This document shows positions 1 through 8,360 of a stretch of 64,000 nucleotides of DNA, piece after piece; position 1 is the first letter of the stretch, and each line of letters opens with the position of its first letter. The notes below the pieces were generated by a model. That model was not told the origin of the DNA. It saw only the letters and a program-made list of their open reading frames with translations, and ran no database searches. The position numbers and the translations under genes were made by a program. Source of the DNA: Klugiella xanthotipulae (GTDB lineage Bacteria; Actinomycetota; Actinomycetes; Actinomycetales; Microbacteriaceae); NCBI RefSeq assembly GCF_006716695.1, contig NZ_VFPN01000004.1, positions 1 through 64,000 on the forward strand, given 5' to 3'.

Positions 1-1386
1 TTTCCGTGGGAGTCGTGGGAGTCGTGGGAGTCGTGGAGTCGTGGGAGTCGTGGGAGTCGTGGGAGTCGTGGGAGTCGTGGGAGTCGTGGGAGTCGTGGGA
101 GTCGTGGGAGTCGTGGGAGTCGTGGGAGTCGTTTTTCGTCGGTTTCGAAGGATAAGCACCGTGGTGACCGCTGCAACAACAACCAACCCGCCAACCGCCA
201 CCCCACCCCACAGCAAGAGATCAGGCAGAGTTACCGCACCCGCAGGCGCGGCCGAGGTCGGCTGCGCGGACGCCCCAAAAACATCCTCAAACAACGGAGA
301 ACCGAAATCCTTGTCGAAAAGAGGATTCACATCCGGGTACTGCGTCGGATCAACACGAAGCATATGCTGCAACGACACAGACCCATACCCCCAATACCCA
401 GCGGGATCAAAGAAAAGATCATGATCCTCACTCCCGGTATTACGAATAAGAGTCTGTAACAACTGGTTTCCCGTGGCCTCTGGATACTTTGATTTCACCA
501 GGGCCAAGAAACCCGACGTAATCGCGGTCGCCATCGACGTTCCCGAACTCGTCCCAAAACTTGTCCACGAACGATTCAGAGTCAGGATGTCTCCACCGGG
601 ACCGACTACGGTCACCGCTGGATCCACTTTCGCGGAGTTAGCGACAATCGCACCCGCGGGCGTTTCCGCCTGCAGAGTCACAACGCCATTGAGCGTAGAG
701 AGTCCCGAGGCGGTGACCAGATCATTCGAGGTCCCCGAAACGAGCACAACCCCCTTCTGCAACGCGTAGGTCACCGCCTGAACCACCGGACGAGTAGCAC
801 CCGCTCCGAGTGACATGGAAATAATGTCTGCCCCATCATCAACCGCCTGCGTAATCGCCTCAGCCAAGGCCTCCTGGAATGCGCCCTTCTTGTCGCGGTA
901 GCAATCAGCAACTGAACTAAAATCAGGTCCAAAATCTAAGTTGCGGAATAAAGCCGCGTAGTAGTTGATCTGGGCATCCGGTGCGACGCCGAGGGGTGCC
1001 TGCACCCCGGGCGCACCGCCATCCCCATTACCCGCGATAAACATGGTCATCTCGGTTCCGTGACTGGCCTCTTCCGGGTTACTGCTGGTGGCCGGGGCAC
1101 GCGTTCCCGGGGTATCGGAAAGATCGCAGTAAGACGGTTCACGCACCGTGATATTCGCGTCCGCGAGAGCGGGCATCTCACGATACAAAGGCGAGTCAAT
1201 AATAGCGATCGTGACACCCTGCCCCGTGAACCCACTGTCATGAGCCTCTTGCACACCATAATTGTCGTAGTACCAGAGCCCGGGAGTGCCCTCCGCCGCA
1301 GCCGGGACAAGCCCCACACCCCCCAGCACCGCGACCACAACCCCGGCACCAAACACCCGCACCCCCACCCTCCAGGGGCGGGTCAC
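1..1386 (-). CDS. Mycosin-like S8 serine protease (type VII secretion), copy 1; 3' end outside window
   Basis: Membrane-anchored subtilisin-family protease of the kind that accompanies ESX secretion. Reading from a GTG at 1386, whose GTGA overlaps the stop of the upstream gene, it has a signal peptide (about residues 1-31), then the catalytic triad: Asp64 in IAIIDSP, His109 in SHGTEM and Ser284 in SSGTSMAT. A Cys pair (YCDLS and DCYRD) matches the second copy at 29085-30395. One transmembrane helix lies near residues 388-412, followed by RNRRK and a Thr-Thr-Pro tail encoded by the 9-bp repeats at 6-132. The single 8-bp repeat unit (33-40) shifts the frame to Arg-Leu-Pro. The frame is still open at base 1, so the C-terminus is not seen. 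Fold and family are certain; the substrate is unknown. Confidence 0.9.
   Translation of the reverse strand, partial: MTRPWRVGVRVFGAGVVVAVLGGVGLVPAAAEGTPGLWYYDNYGVQEAHDSGFTGQGVTIAIIDSPLYREMPALADANITVREPSYCDLSDTPGTRAPATSSNPEEASHGTEMTMFIAGNGDGGAPGVQAPLGVAPDAQINYYAALFRNLDFGPDFSSVADCYRDKKGAFQEALAEAITQAVDDGADIISMSLGAGATRPVVQAVTYALQKGVVLVSGTSNDLVTASGLSTLNGVVTLQAETPAGAIVANSAKVDPAVTVVGPGGDILTLNRSWTSFGTSSGTSMATAITSGFLALVKSKYPEATGNQLLQTLIRNTGSEDHDLFFDPAGYWGYGSVSLQHMLRVDPTQYPDVNPLFDKDFGSPLFEDVFGASAQPTSAAPAGAVTLPDLLLWGGVAVGGLVVVAAVTTVLILRNRRKTTPTTPTTPTTPTTPTTPTTPTTPTTPTTPTTPRLPRLPRLPRK
6..132. repeat. 9-bp minisatellite inside the mycosin coding tail
   Basis: Fourteen tandem units of GTGGGAGTC on the plus strand. 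Read on the minus strand they encode (Thr-Thr-Pro)n at the end of the mycosin. Thirteen units are 9 bp. The unit at 33-40 has lost one G and is 8 bp, which changes the downstream reading frame. Confidence 0.95.
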
Positions 1387-1898
1387 CCCTCGCCCCCAGC
1401 CGACGACGCACTACTCCCCGAACCACCCGCACCACCCGGAGCCGCCCCCGGCCCCGAACCACCAGACACCACACCCGGCCCGGTGCCCGCACCAGGTGCC
1501 GCAGCACCAGTACCGCCCGCACCACCCGGAGCCGCACCCGGCCCGGCCACCGGCGAAGACACCGGGACCACAGCGGCCACGACACCCTCAACCCACTCCG
1601 TTTCAACCCGCAACTCATGCGCAAAGTTCTCATCAAGAGCACTAAGATCCTCAACCGTGGCCTTGATATTATCCGCCTGAGTCGCAAGATACCCTTGCCA
1701 CCCATCAGTACGCTTCTTCAACTGCACCATCGCCCAGTCCAACGTATCGTCAAGCTCCTGAGTAGCCGTAGGATCCGCCGCACACGTAAGATTCGGCGGC
1801 GGACCAGGATACGCCGCCGCGAGATCTTCCTGCGCATTTCGGAGTTTCTGAATAGCCGTGAGAACCTCTTCTTCCCGGATCCCAATGTTGTACGTCAT
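1383..1898 (-). CDS. ESX/WXG100-like secreted protein with Gly/Ala/Pro-rich tail, copy 1
   Basis: A 171-residue protein beginning MTYNIGIREEEVL. The first ~105 residues look alpha-helical, with a W-Q-G motif at 67-69 in the position of a WXG turn and a single Cys (LTCAA). The last ~60 residues are low-complexity Gly/Ala/Pro/Ser. The helical part is clearly paralogous to the protein at 30392-30874 (shared IREEEVL and ATQADNIKATVEDL). It overlaps the mycosin start by GTGA, so the two are translationally coupled. GGAG lies about 9 nt before the ATG. It is probably a type VII secretion substrate or cofactor; this is inferred from context and the WXG-like motif. No EccC or EccD gene is in the window. 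Confidence 0.75.
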   Translation of the reverse strand: MTYNIGIREEEVLTAIQKLRNAQEDLAAAYPGPPPNLTCAADPTATQELDDTLDWAMVQLKKRTDGWQGYLATQADNIKATVEDLSALDENFAHELRVETEWVEGVVAAVVPVSSPVAGPGAAPGGAGGTGAAAPGAGTGPGVVSGGSGPGAAPGGAGGSGSSASSAGGEG

Positions 1899-1917
1899 AT
1901 CCCTACTCCATCACCGC

Positions 1918-1966
1918 ACAAAAAACAAAAAAAAGGAGCACCACCGAACAACTCGGTAACGCCCCC
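1918..1966 (-). terminator. Hairpin plus U-tract just upstream of the ESX-like cassette (possible attenuator)
   Basis: On the minus strand a GC-rich stem (arms 1953-1966 and 1935-1947, with some G-U pairs) is followed by a long U-run (1918-1934). The U-run ends about 20 nt before the ATG at 1898, so a transcript of the cassette from any promoter further upstream must cross it. A sequence-related hairpin has the same position in the second cassette (30900-30944). Confidence 0.7.
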
Positions 1967-2130
1967 ACAACCAGCACGCCAGGCACACACACCCAACATA
2001 AAACATCCCCAGCGTAACGGAGCCTCTCTGAGGTTGCAAAACGGAGAGCCCGTTTTGTGGATAACTTCATGCTGTTGCGCGGCGAGAGCCGGTGCGGCCC
2101 GCGCGTGTCGGTCGCGCGTGTCGGTTCGGC

Positions 2131-2180
2131 TTGCACCCGCGGGGCATCCCTGAGACAATTACTGTCCGAACGTTCGGTAA
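2131..2180 (+). promoter_or_regulatory. paa operon promoter with TetR-type operator
   Basis: A perfect 12-bp palindrome CCGAACGTTCGG (2166-2177) lies directly after a plausible promoter (TTGCAC at 2131-2136, GACAAT at 2154-2159, 17-bp spacing). It resembles operators of TetR-family PaaR repressors of actinobacteria. The likely ligand-responsive repressor is the TetR protein at 7669-8271. The -35 and -10 assignment is tentative; the palindrome is seen directly. Confidence 0.65.
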
Positions 2181-2222
2181 TTATTACGTTCATCCCATCG
2201 ACAGCGCGGTCAAGGAGAAAAC

Positions 2223-3422
2223 ATGGCAGAGGCATTTCTGGTGGGCGGTGCCCGCACCCCGGTGGGACGTTACGGTGGGGTCCTCGCCACGGTTCGGGCG
2301 GATGATTTGGCCGCGCTCGTCATCGGCGAGACCGTGCGTCGCGCACAAGCCGATTCCCCGCTCTTCAACACAGATCTCATTGACGAGGTGATTCTCGGCA
2401 ACGCCAACCAGGCCGGTGAAGACAACCGCAATGTGGCGCGGATGGCGACCCTGCTCGCGGGGCTGCCCGACAGCATCCCGGGCATCACGGTGAACCGGCT
2501 GTGCGCCTCGGGTCTCTCCGCAATCACGATGGCCGCCCAGGCGATCCGGGCGGGGGACGCCGATGTGATCGTGGCCGGTGGTGTTGAGTCGATGACTCGT
2601 GCGCCCTGGGTGCAGGGTAAACCCGAGCGCGCCTTTGCCAAACCCGGCCCGCAATTTGATACCTCCATCGGATGGCGCTTCACCAACCCGCGCCTCGCCG
2701 CACGCGATAAAGCCACGTTCTCGATGCCGGAGACGGCCGAGGAGGTTGCCCGGGTGGAGGGGATTAGCCGTGAGGACGCCGACGCCTTCGCCCTCACCAG
2801 CCAGCAGCGCGCCACCGCCGCACTTGATGCGGGCCGCTTTGCGGACGAGATCGTGGGGGTGCCCACCCGTTCGGGCGAGGTGCTCCTCGACGAGGGTCCG
2901 CGTCGCGACTCCACGCTGGCGGCCCTCGCCGGGTTGCGGCCCGTGGTGCCCGGCGGCAGCGTGGTGACGGCGGGCAACGCCAGTTCCCTCAACGACGGAG
3001 CCTCAGCCCTCCTTGTCGCGAGCGGCGCAGCGGTCCAACGCTACGGACTCGTGCCGCGTGCGCGCATTGTGACCGGTGTGACTGTGGGGCTTGCCCCCGA
3101 GATCATGGGGATGGGCCCCGTGCCCGCTACGCAGAAGGCGCTTGCCCGCGCGGGCCTCGAGGTGGGCGACCTGGGCTCGGTTGAACTCAACGAGGCGTTT
3201 GCGACGCAGTCCCTCGCGTGCATCCGTCGCCTCGGGCTCGACCCGGCGCGCGTGAACGCCGACGGCGGTGCGATTGCCCTGGGCCACGCGCTCGGGTCGA
3301 GCGGGGCGCGGCTCCTGGTTACCCTGCTGGGGCGGATGGCCCGCGAGGAGTCCCGTTACGGTCTCGCCACCATGTGCGTGGGCGTGGGCCAAGGCTCCGC
3401 GATGATCGTCGAGCGTGTGTGA
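2223..3422 (+). CDS. paaJ: Acetyl-CoA acyltransferase / 3-oxoadipyl-CoA thiolase
   Basis: A 399-residue type II thiolase. The active-site Cys94 lies in NRLCASGL, the C-terminal GHALGSSG carries the catalytic His, and the second Cys lies in CVGVGQG. In the phenylacetate pathway this enzyme cleaves 3-oxoadipyl-CoA (and the dehydrosuberyl homologue) to acetyl-CoA plus a shortened acyl-CoA. The assignment to this pathway rests on the downstream hydratase, 3-hydroxyacyl-CoA dehydrogenase, PaaI and PaaZ. AAGGAG at 2211-2216 precedes the ATG. It is the first gene of a three-gene operon, coupled to the next by a TGATG overlap. A general beta-ketothiolase role cannot be excluded. Confidence 0.88.
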   Translation: MAEAFLVGGARTPVGRYGGVLATVRADDLAALVIGETVRRAQADSPLFNTDLIDEVILGNANQAGEDNRNVARMATLLAGLPDSIPGITVNRLCASGLSAITMAAQAIRAGDADVIVAGGVESMTRAPWVQGKPERAFAKPGPQFDTSIGWRFTNPRLAARDKATFSMPETAEEVARVEGISREDADAFALTSQQRATAALDAGRFADEIVGVPTRSGEVLLDEGPRRDSTLAALAGLRPVVPGGSVVTAGNASSLNDGASALLVASGAAVQRYGLVPRARIVTGVTVGLAPEIMGMGPVPATQKALARAGLEVGDLGSVELNEAFATQSLACIRRLGLDPARVNADGGAIALGHALGSSGARLLVTLLGRMAREESRYGLATMCVGVGQGSAMIVERV

Positions 3423-4156
3423 TGGCCGCCCTCAGCGTGGAGCGGCGCGATGACCGCTACGTTGTTCTTCTCAACCGGCCGGAGGTGCGCAACGCGATTG
3501 ACCGGCAGATGATTGAGGAACTGCACGGTGTGTGTGCCGAGCTGGAGACATCGCCGCGCATCCTCATTATTGCGGGTGCGGGCGGCGTCTTTGCCTCCGG
3601 GGCCGATATCGGGCAGCTACGTGAGCGCCGGGCCGCTGACGCCCTGGCGGGCATCAACACCCGGGCTTTTGAGCGGATCGCCGCGCTGCCAATGCCCGTG
3701 ATTGCGGCCATCGACGGCTACGCGCTGGGCGGGGGAGCCGAGCTCGCCTACGCCGCCGACTTCCGCATCGGCACACCCGCCCTGAAAATGGGGAACCCGG
3801 AGACGGGGCTCGGCATCATCGCCGCGGCCGGGGCCACCTGGCGACTGCGCGAGCTTGTGGGTGAGCCGCTTGCCAAGGAGATTCTGCTCGCGGGTCGGGT
3901 GCTGGATGCCGACGAGGCCCGTGCCGCCCATCTCGTCACCGAGATTCACCCCGCCGACGAACTCCTCGCGGCCGCGCACGCGCTGGCCGACCGCATCGCG
4001 CGGCAGGACCCGCTCGCCACGCGGCACACCAAGGCGGTGTTCCACGCGGCCCGGGAGGAGCATCCCGCCGTGGACCTGGCAGCGCAGGCCGAACTGTTCG
4101 AATCGCCCGAGAAGTTTCGGCGAATGACCGAGTTTCTTGAGAGGAAAAAGCGATGA
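3422..4156 (+). CDS. paaF: Enoyl-CoA hydratase/isomerase
   Basis: A 244-residue crotonase-fold protein. The oxyanion-hole segments FASGADIGQL and GYALGGGAELAYAADFRI are present, as is the Glu-containing segment PETGLGIIAAAGAT. It would hydrate 2,3-dehydroadipyl-CoA in phenylacetate breakdown. The ATG overlaps the thiolase stop (TGATG) and its own stop overlaps the next start (ATGA), so the three genes form a tight operon. The frame is open further upstream, but that stretch lies inside the thiolase gene and shows no crotonase similarity. The paaF symbol is inferred from neighbours; paaG-like isomerase activity is an alternative. Confidence 0.85.
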   Translation: MAALSVERRDDRYVVLLNRPEVRNAIDRQMIEELHGVCAELETSPRILIIAGAGGVFASGADIGQLRERRAADALAGINTRAFERIAALPMPVIAAIDGYALGGGAELAYAADFRIGTPALKMGNPETGLGIIAAAGATWRLRELVGEPLAKEILLAGRVLDADEARAAHLVTEIHPADELLAAAHALADRIARQDPLATRHTKAVFHAAREEHPAVDLAAQAELFESPEKFRRMTEFLERKKR

Positions 4157-5025
4157 TCGCACCGGAGAAGACGGGTGTTCCGCCGCGGGTGGGTGTGCTC
4201 GGTGGCGGCCGGATGGGTGCCGGGATCGCCCACGCGTTCCTGGTCTCGGGGGCTGAGGTGGTGGTGGTTGAGCGCAACGCAGCCGAGGCCGCTGCCGCCC
4301 GAGCCCGCGTGCTGGCCTCCGTGGATGCGGGGGTTGCGCGTGGCACGATGACCGAGGATCGCGACGCCGTGGCCGCTCGGCTGAGCGCCGACACCGATGA
4401 CGCGCTCTTCGGTCACTGCGGGCTCGTACTGGAGGCCGTGCCGGAGGACCCGGTGCTTAAGCTGGAGTCGCTGCGGCGGGTGGAGGCGGTGCTCGCCCCG
4501 GGCGCGGCGCTCGCGAGTAACACGTCCTCTATCTCGATTGATGACCTCGCGGGGAACCTTGCTCGGCCGGAAACTTTCCTCGGAATGCACTTCTTTAACC
4601 CCGTCCCCGCCTCCGCGTTGGTCGAGGTGGTGCGCGGCGCGGCGACTGACGACGCGCTCGTGGTGCGCGCGCAAGGCTGGGTGCGGGCGCTGGGTAAGAC
4701 GCCCGTCACCGTCAACGACGCCCCCGGGTTCGCATCCTCCCGGCTGGGCGTGGCGATTGGGTTGGAAGCGATCCGGATGCTCGAGGAGGGCGTCGCCTCC
4801 GCCGAGGATATTGACGCCGCGATGGTGCTGGGTTACAGGTTCCCGATCGGGCCGCTCCGGCTCACCGACGTTGTCGGTCTCGACGTGCGTCTCGGCATCG
4901 CCGAGTACCTGCACGAGCGGCTGGGTGCGCGCTTCGAACCGCCCGCGCTGCTGCGCGCGCTCGTGGCGGAGGGGCAGCTGGGCCGCAAGTCGGGCCGCGG
5001 GTTCTACGAGTGGGGGGAGGGGTGA
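4153..5025 (+). CDS. paaH: 3-hydroxyacyl-CoA dehydrogenase (3-hydroxyadipyl-CoA dehydrogenase)
   Basis: A 290-residue NAD-dependent dehydrogenase. The Rossmann motif GGGRMGAG is near residues 17-24, the catalytic segment MHFFNPVP follows, and the C-terminal 3HCDH helical domain includes NDAPGFASSRLG and GYRFPIGPLRL. It oxidises 3-hydroxyadipyl-CoA to the 3-oxo form used by the upstream thiolase. It has one catalytic and one C-terminal domain and is not fused to a hydratase. It starts at an ATGA overlap with the hydratase and ends 52 bp before the convergent paaI. Confidence 0.87.
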   Translation: MIAPEKTGVPPRVGVLGGGRMGAGIAHAFLVSGAEVVVVERNAAEAAAARARVLASVDAGVARGTMTEDRDAVAARLSADTDDALFGHCGLVLEAVPEDPVLKLESLRRVEAVLAPGAALASNTSSISIDDLAGNLARPETFLGMHFFNPVPASALVEVVRGAATDDALVVRAQGWVRALGKTPVTVNDAPGFASSRLGVAIGLEAIRMLEEGVASAEDIDAAMVLGYRFPIGPLRLTDVVGLDVRLGIAEYLHERLGARFEPPALLRALVAEGQLGRKSGRGFYEWGEG

Positions 5026-5077
5026 GGTGCCAGCCGGGGGTCGCACATCCGGTCGGCACCCCGCTCCGGCGGGAGGG

Positions 5078-5473
5078 CTACTCGCCCCTCACGATCAGGT
5101 TGGTGATTCGCGCGGTACACAGCCGCCGACCCTGGTCGTCGCTGATGATGATCTCGTGGCTGGCGAGTGTGCGGCCCAGCCTGATGGCCGTGGCCACGCC
5201 GGTGACGGTGCCCCCGGTTGCCGAGCGGTGGTGCGTGGCGTTGAGGTCGACACCCACAACCGTTGTGCCCGGCCCGGCGTGCAGGATCGCAGCCCACGAG
5301 CCGAGAGCCTCCGCAAACGCCGCCGAGGCACCCCCGTGCAGCAGGCCAAATGCTTGCCGATTGCCCTCGACGGGCATGGTGGCCACGACCCGATTCCCGG
5401 ATTCCTCCAGGATTTCAACACCCATCTTTTTTTCGAGCTCACCGAGCACGATCTTCCAGTCACTGTTCGACAC
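5078..5473 (-). CDS. paaI: PaaI-type hotdog acyl-CoA thioesterase
   Basis: A 131-residue hotdog-fold thioesterase with the family motif LHGGASAAFAEALGS. PaaI releases CoA from dead-end thioesters (ring-hydroxylated phenylacetyl-CoA) and so protects the CoA pool. The GTG at 5473 (VSNSDWKIVLG) is preferred because AAGGGG precedes it by about 5 nt. The frame runs further upstream but would then overlap the start of paaZ. It is divergent from paaZ, with a 93-bp shared promoter region, and convergent with paaH. Confidence 0.85.
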   Translation of the reverse strand: MSNSDWKIVLGELEKKMGVEILEESGNRVVATMPVEGNRQAFGLLHGGASAAFAEALGSWAAILHAGPGTTVVGVDLNATHHRSATGGTVTGVATAIRLGRTLASHEIIISDDQGRRLCTARITNLIVRGE

Positions 5474-5566
5474 ACTGGCCCCTTTCCAAGGGTTCGGCGC
5501 GCGCCCGGCCCCGTTGGCGGGCGCATCTGCGACGAGCTTAGCCAATAATTTTTGAGGAGAATTACC

Positions 5567-7603
5567 ATGACCACCATCATTCCCAGCTACATCCAGGGTT
5601 CCTGGTTCACCCCTGAGACGGATGCCGGTGCCCGCCTCGTGCGTGATGCCGCCACGGGCGAACCGATTGCGCGCGTCTCCTCCGCGGGGCTCGACCTGGC
5701 CGGTGCGCTGCACTACGCTCGCACGGTTGGCCAGGCCTCCCTGGGGCAGCTCACCTTCCACGAGCGCGCCCTGCTGCTCAAACAGATGGCCCAGGCTCTC
5801 ACGGCCCGCAAGTCTGAACTGTACGAGCTGTCGAGTAGAACCGGTGCCACAAAAAATGACTCGATGGTTGATATTGACGGCGGCATCGGCGTGCTCTTCA
5901 CCTACTCCTCGAAGGGTCGCCGTGAGATGCCGAACACCACCGTGTACCTGGATGGCCCGGTTGAGCCCCTCTCAAAGGACGGCTCGTTCTCGGGTCGTCA
6001 CATATACACGCGCCTGCCGGGCGTCGCCGTGCAGATCAACGCCTTCAACTTCCCGGTGTGGGGTTCGCTCGAAAAGTTTGCGCCCGCCTTCCTCGCTGGC
6101 GTTCCCACGCTGGTAAAGCCGGCCACCCCCACCGGCTACGTCTCGGAAGCTTTCGTTCGGATCCTGGCGGAGTCGGGTCTGCTGCCCGAGGGTTCCCTGC
6201 AGCTGGTCTCGGGCGCGCTGCCCGGCCTGTTTGAGAACCTGCGCCTGGGCGACCTGGTGGCCTTCACCGGCTCGGCCTCGACCGCCGAGTCGCTGCGCTC
6301 GCACGACGCCGTGCTCACCGGTGGTGTGCGCTTTACGAGCGAAACCGACTCGATTAACGCCTCGGTACTGGGCCCGGATGCCGTGGTTGGCACCCCCGAG
6401 TTCGACGCGTTTGTGCGTCAGGCCGTCGCCGAGATCACCTCGAAGGCGGGGCAGAAGTGCACGGCCATCCGCCGCATGATCGTGCCGAATGGCGCGGTGG
6501 ATGACCTGATCGGGGCCCTGGCCACTCGCATAGCTGAGCGTATTGTCGTGGGTGACCCGCGTGCCGAGGGGGTGAGCATGGGCCCGCTCGTCTCGCTCGA
6601 GCAGCGTGGGGATGTGCTCGCGCAGGCGGGGCGGTTGGTGGCTGGTGGTGGCGAGGTGGTTATCGGTACCGTAGAGCCCCGGGCGGGCGTGGGTGCCTAT
6701 GTGGAGCCGATTGTGCTGCGCTTTGCGGATAATCGGGCGGATGCCGTCCACAGCATCGAGGCGTTTGGTCCCGTGTCGAGCGTGCTCGGCTACGAGACAG
6801 TTGCGGAGGCCGTGGAGCTCGTGGCGCGGGGTGGTGGTTCGCTGGTCACCTCGATTGCTACACATGACCCGGCGGTCGCGGTGGAGCTGGTGACCGGGAT
6901 GGCCGCCTACAACGGACGCGTGCTGATGCTCGACCGGGACGACGCGCGCACATCGACCGGGCACGGATCGCCCGTGCCGCACCTGGTGCACGGCGGGCCT
7001 GGGCGGGCGGGCGGGGGCGAGGAGCTGGGTGGCATCCGCGCTGTTTTGCACCACATGCAGCGCACGGCGATCCAGGGGTCGCCCGATCTGCTCACGGCCG
7101 TGACGGGCGTGTGGCACGCGGGGGCGACGGCCGCCAACACGGGCACGCATCCGTTCCGCAAGAGCCTCGCCGATCTCGCCATCGGTGACCAGGTGGTCTC
7201 GGGTCTGCGCACCGTGACCCTCGACGACATCGAGCACTTTGCGAACTTTACCGGTGATACCTTCTACGCCCATATGGATGAGGAGGCTGCGGCCGCGAAT
7301 CCGTTCTTCCCCGGCCGCGTTGCCCACGGCTACCTGCTCGTATCCTGGGGAGCAGGCCTGTTTGTGGACCCGGAACCGGGGCCTGTTCTTGCGAACTACG
7401 GCCTCGAAAATCTGCGTTTCCTCACGCCGGTCTCGCCCGAGGACAGCATCCGGGTGACTCTCACGGCCAAGCAGATCACCCCCCGGGTGACTGACGAGTA
7501 CGGCGAGGTGCGCTGGGATGCGGTGCTGCACAACCAGAACGACGAGACGGTCGCGACCTACGACGTGCTGACCCTGGTGGCGAAAGAGGGGGCGTGGGTG
7601 TAG
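5567..7603 (+). CDS. paaZ: Bifunctional oxepin-CoA hydrolase / semialdehyde dehydrogenase PaaZ
   Basis: A 678-residue fusion of an aldehyde dehydrogenase (about 1-520) and a MaoC-type hydratase domain (about 530-678). Together they open the oxepin-CoA ring and oxidise the resulting aldehyde in aerobic phenylacetate degradation. The catalytic Cys298 in GQKCTA and the Glu in TSETDSIN are present, and the hydratase motif NFTGDTFYAHMD is intact, so both activities look functional. The ATG at 5567 follows GAGGAG at 5554-5559. The hydroxylase (paaABCDE), isomerase paaG and ligase paaK are not in this window. Confidence 0.93.
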   Translation: MTTIIPSYIQGSWFTPETDAGARLVRDAATGEPIARVSSAGLDLAGALHYARTVGQASLGQLTFHERALLLKQMAQALTARKSELYELSSRTGATKNDSMVDIDGGIGVLFTYSSKGRREMPNTTVYLDGPVEPLSKDGSFSGRHIYTRLPGVAVQINAFNFPVWGSLEKFAPAFLAGVPTLVKPATPTGYVSEAFVRILAESGLLPEGSLQLVSGALPGLFENLRLGDLVAFTGSASTAESLRSHDAVLTGGVRFTSETDSINASVLGPDAVVGTPEFDAFVRQAVAEITSKAGQKCTAIRRMIVPNGAVDDLIGALATRIAERIVVGDPRAEGVSMGPLVSLEQRGDVLAQAGRLVAGGGEVVIGTVEPRAGVGAYVEPIVLRFADNRADAVHSIEAFGPVSSVLGYETVAEAVELVARGGGSLVTSIATHDPAVAVELVTGMAAYNGRVLMLDRDDARTSTGHGSPVPHLVHGGPGRAGGGEELGGIRAVLHHMQRTAIQGSPDLLTAVTGVWHAGATAANTGTHPFRKSLADLAIGDQVVSGLRTVTLDDIEHFANFTGDTFYAHMDEEAAAANPFFPGRVAHGYLLVSWGAGLFVDPEPGPVLANYGLENLRFLTPVSPEDSIRVTLTAKQITPRVTDEYGEVRWDAVLHNQNDETVATYDVLTLVAKEGAWV

Positions 7604-7618
7604 CCGGGGAACCGGGCC

Positions 7619-7651
7619 GGTTGGGGGTGCGTGCGGTGCGCATCCCCAACC
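7619..7651. terminator. Bidirectional terminator-like hairpin between paaZ and the TetR gene
   Basis: Inverted repeat with 13-bp arms (GGTTGGGGGTGCG and CGCATCCCCAACC, one mismatch) and a 7-nt loop, in the 65-bp gap between two convergent genes. No strong U-tract follows; a CTATATATAG run lies just to the right. Confidence 0.65.
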
Positions 7652-7668
7652 CCTATATATAGGGATGG

Positions 7669-8271
7669 CTAGCGGGGGACGCGGAGCCCGTCGAAGGCTA
7701 CGGCGATAACATCGTCGGCGAGGCGGGCCGCATCCTCTGGGCTCTTCGGTTTGTACCACTCCACGATGGAGTTGATCATGCCAAACAGCAGGCGTTCGGC
7801 TACGCTCGGATCGAGGTCGCTGCGGATGGAGCCCTCGGCTCGCGCCTCCGACAGCAGTTGGGTGACGGCTCGGTCAAAGTTTTTGCGCCGTTCGAGGGCA
7901 TTGCGCTCCACGTCGGAGTTGCCGCGCACACGCAGCAGCAGCGTCACGTAGGGCAGCTTGTTCACGAGCACGTGCACCGCCCCGCGCACCACCAGGGCGA
8001 GTCGGTCGGATGCCGTTCCCTCGTCCGCCTGCTCGTCACCGAGTACCCCCTCCAGCGCTGTCAGCGCCTCGTCGAGGGCGAGTTCCAGCAGCTCCTCCTT
8101 GGAGGAGAAGTGGTGGTAGATGGCGGCCTTCGAGGTGCCGAGCCGCGCGGCGAGCGTGCCGATTGAGGTTGCATCGTAGCCAAACTCGTTAAACGCCTCG
8201 ACGGCCACAACGAGCATCGAGTGCTGGTCGTAACCAGGGCGTCCGCGTTTGGTACCGGGTTGGTGGGCCAT
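7669..8271 (-). CDS. paaR: TetR-family regulator (PaaR-like)
   Basis: A 200-residue TetR regulator. The N-terminal helix-turn-helix (TSIGTLAARLGTSKAAIYHHF, about 37-57) is followed by the FSSKEEL segment and an all-helical ligand domain. It lies at the end of the phenylacetate gene block, and the perfect palindrome at 2166-2177 matches the type of site such regulators bind, so it probably represses the block and is released by phenylacetyl-CoA. The link is inferred from position; no copy of the palindrome was seen in front of this gene itself. Confidence 0.8.
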   Translation of the reverse strand: MAHQPGTKRGRPGYDQHSMLVVAVEAFNEFGYDATSIGTLAARLGTSKAAIYHHFSSKEELLELALDEALTALEGVLGDEQADEGTASDRLALVVRGAVHVLVNKLPYVTLLLRVRGNSDVERNALERRKNFDRAVTQLLSEARAEGSIRSDLDPSVAERLLFGMINSIVEWYKPKSPEDAARLADDVIAVAFDGLRVPR

Positions 8272-8360
8272 CCCGTCAATTCTGGCACGGGTGGGGGCGG
8301 TATCCGGGATGTCTCGGTGTGTGCGGGTCGCGGGCCTGCTCGGCGACCCGGTGGGTGCCC

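Noticed and set aside
41-424. Plus-strand frame with a Gly-Val-Val repeat start
   Set aside because: It is the reverse strand of the mycosin gene and its minisatellite; the minus strand carries the catalytic motifs.
1895-2235. Minus-strand frames between the ESX-like gene and paaJ
   Set aside because: No protein-like pattern; they cross the hairpin and the paa promoter.
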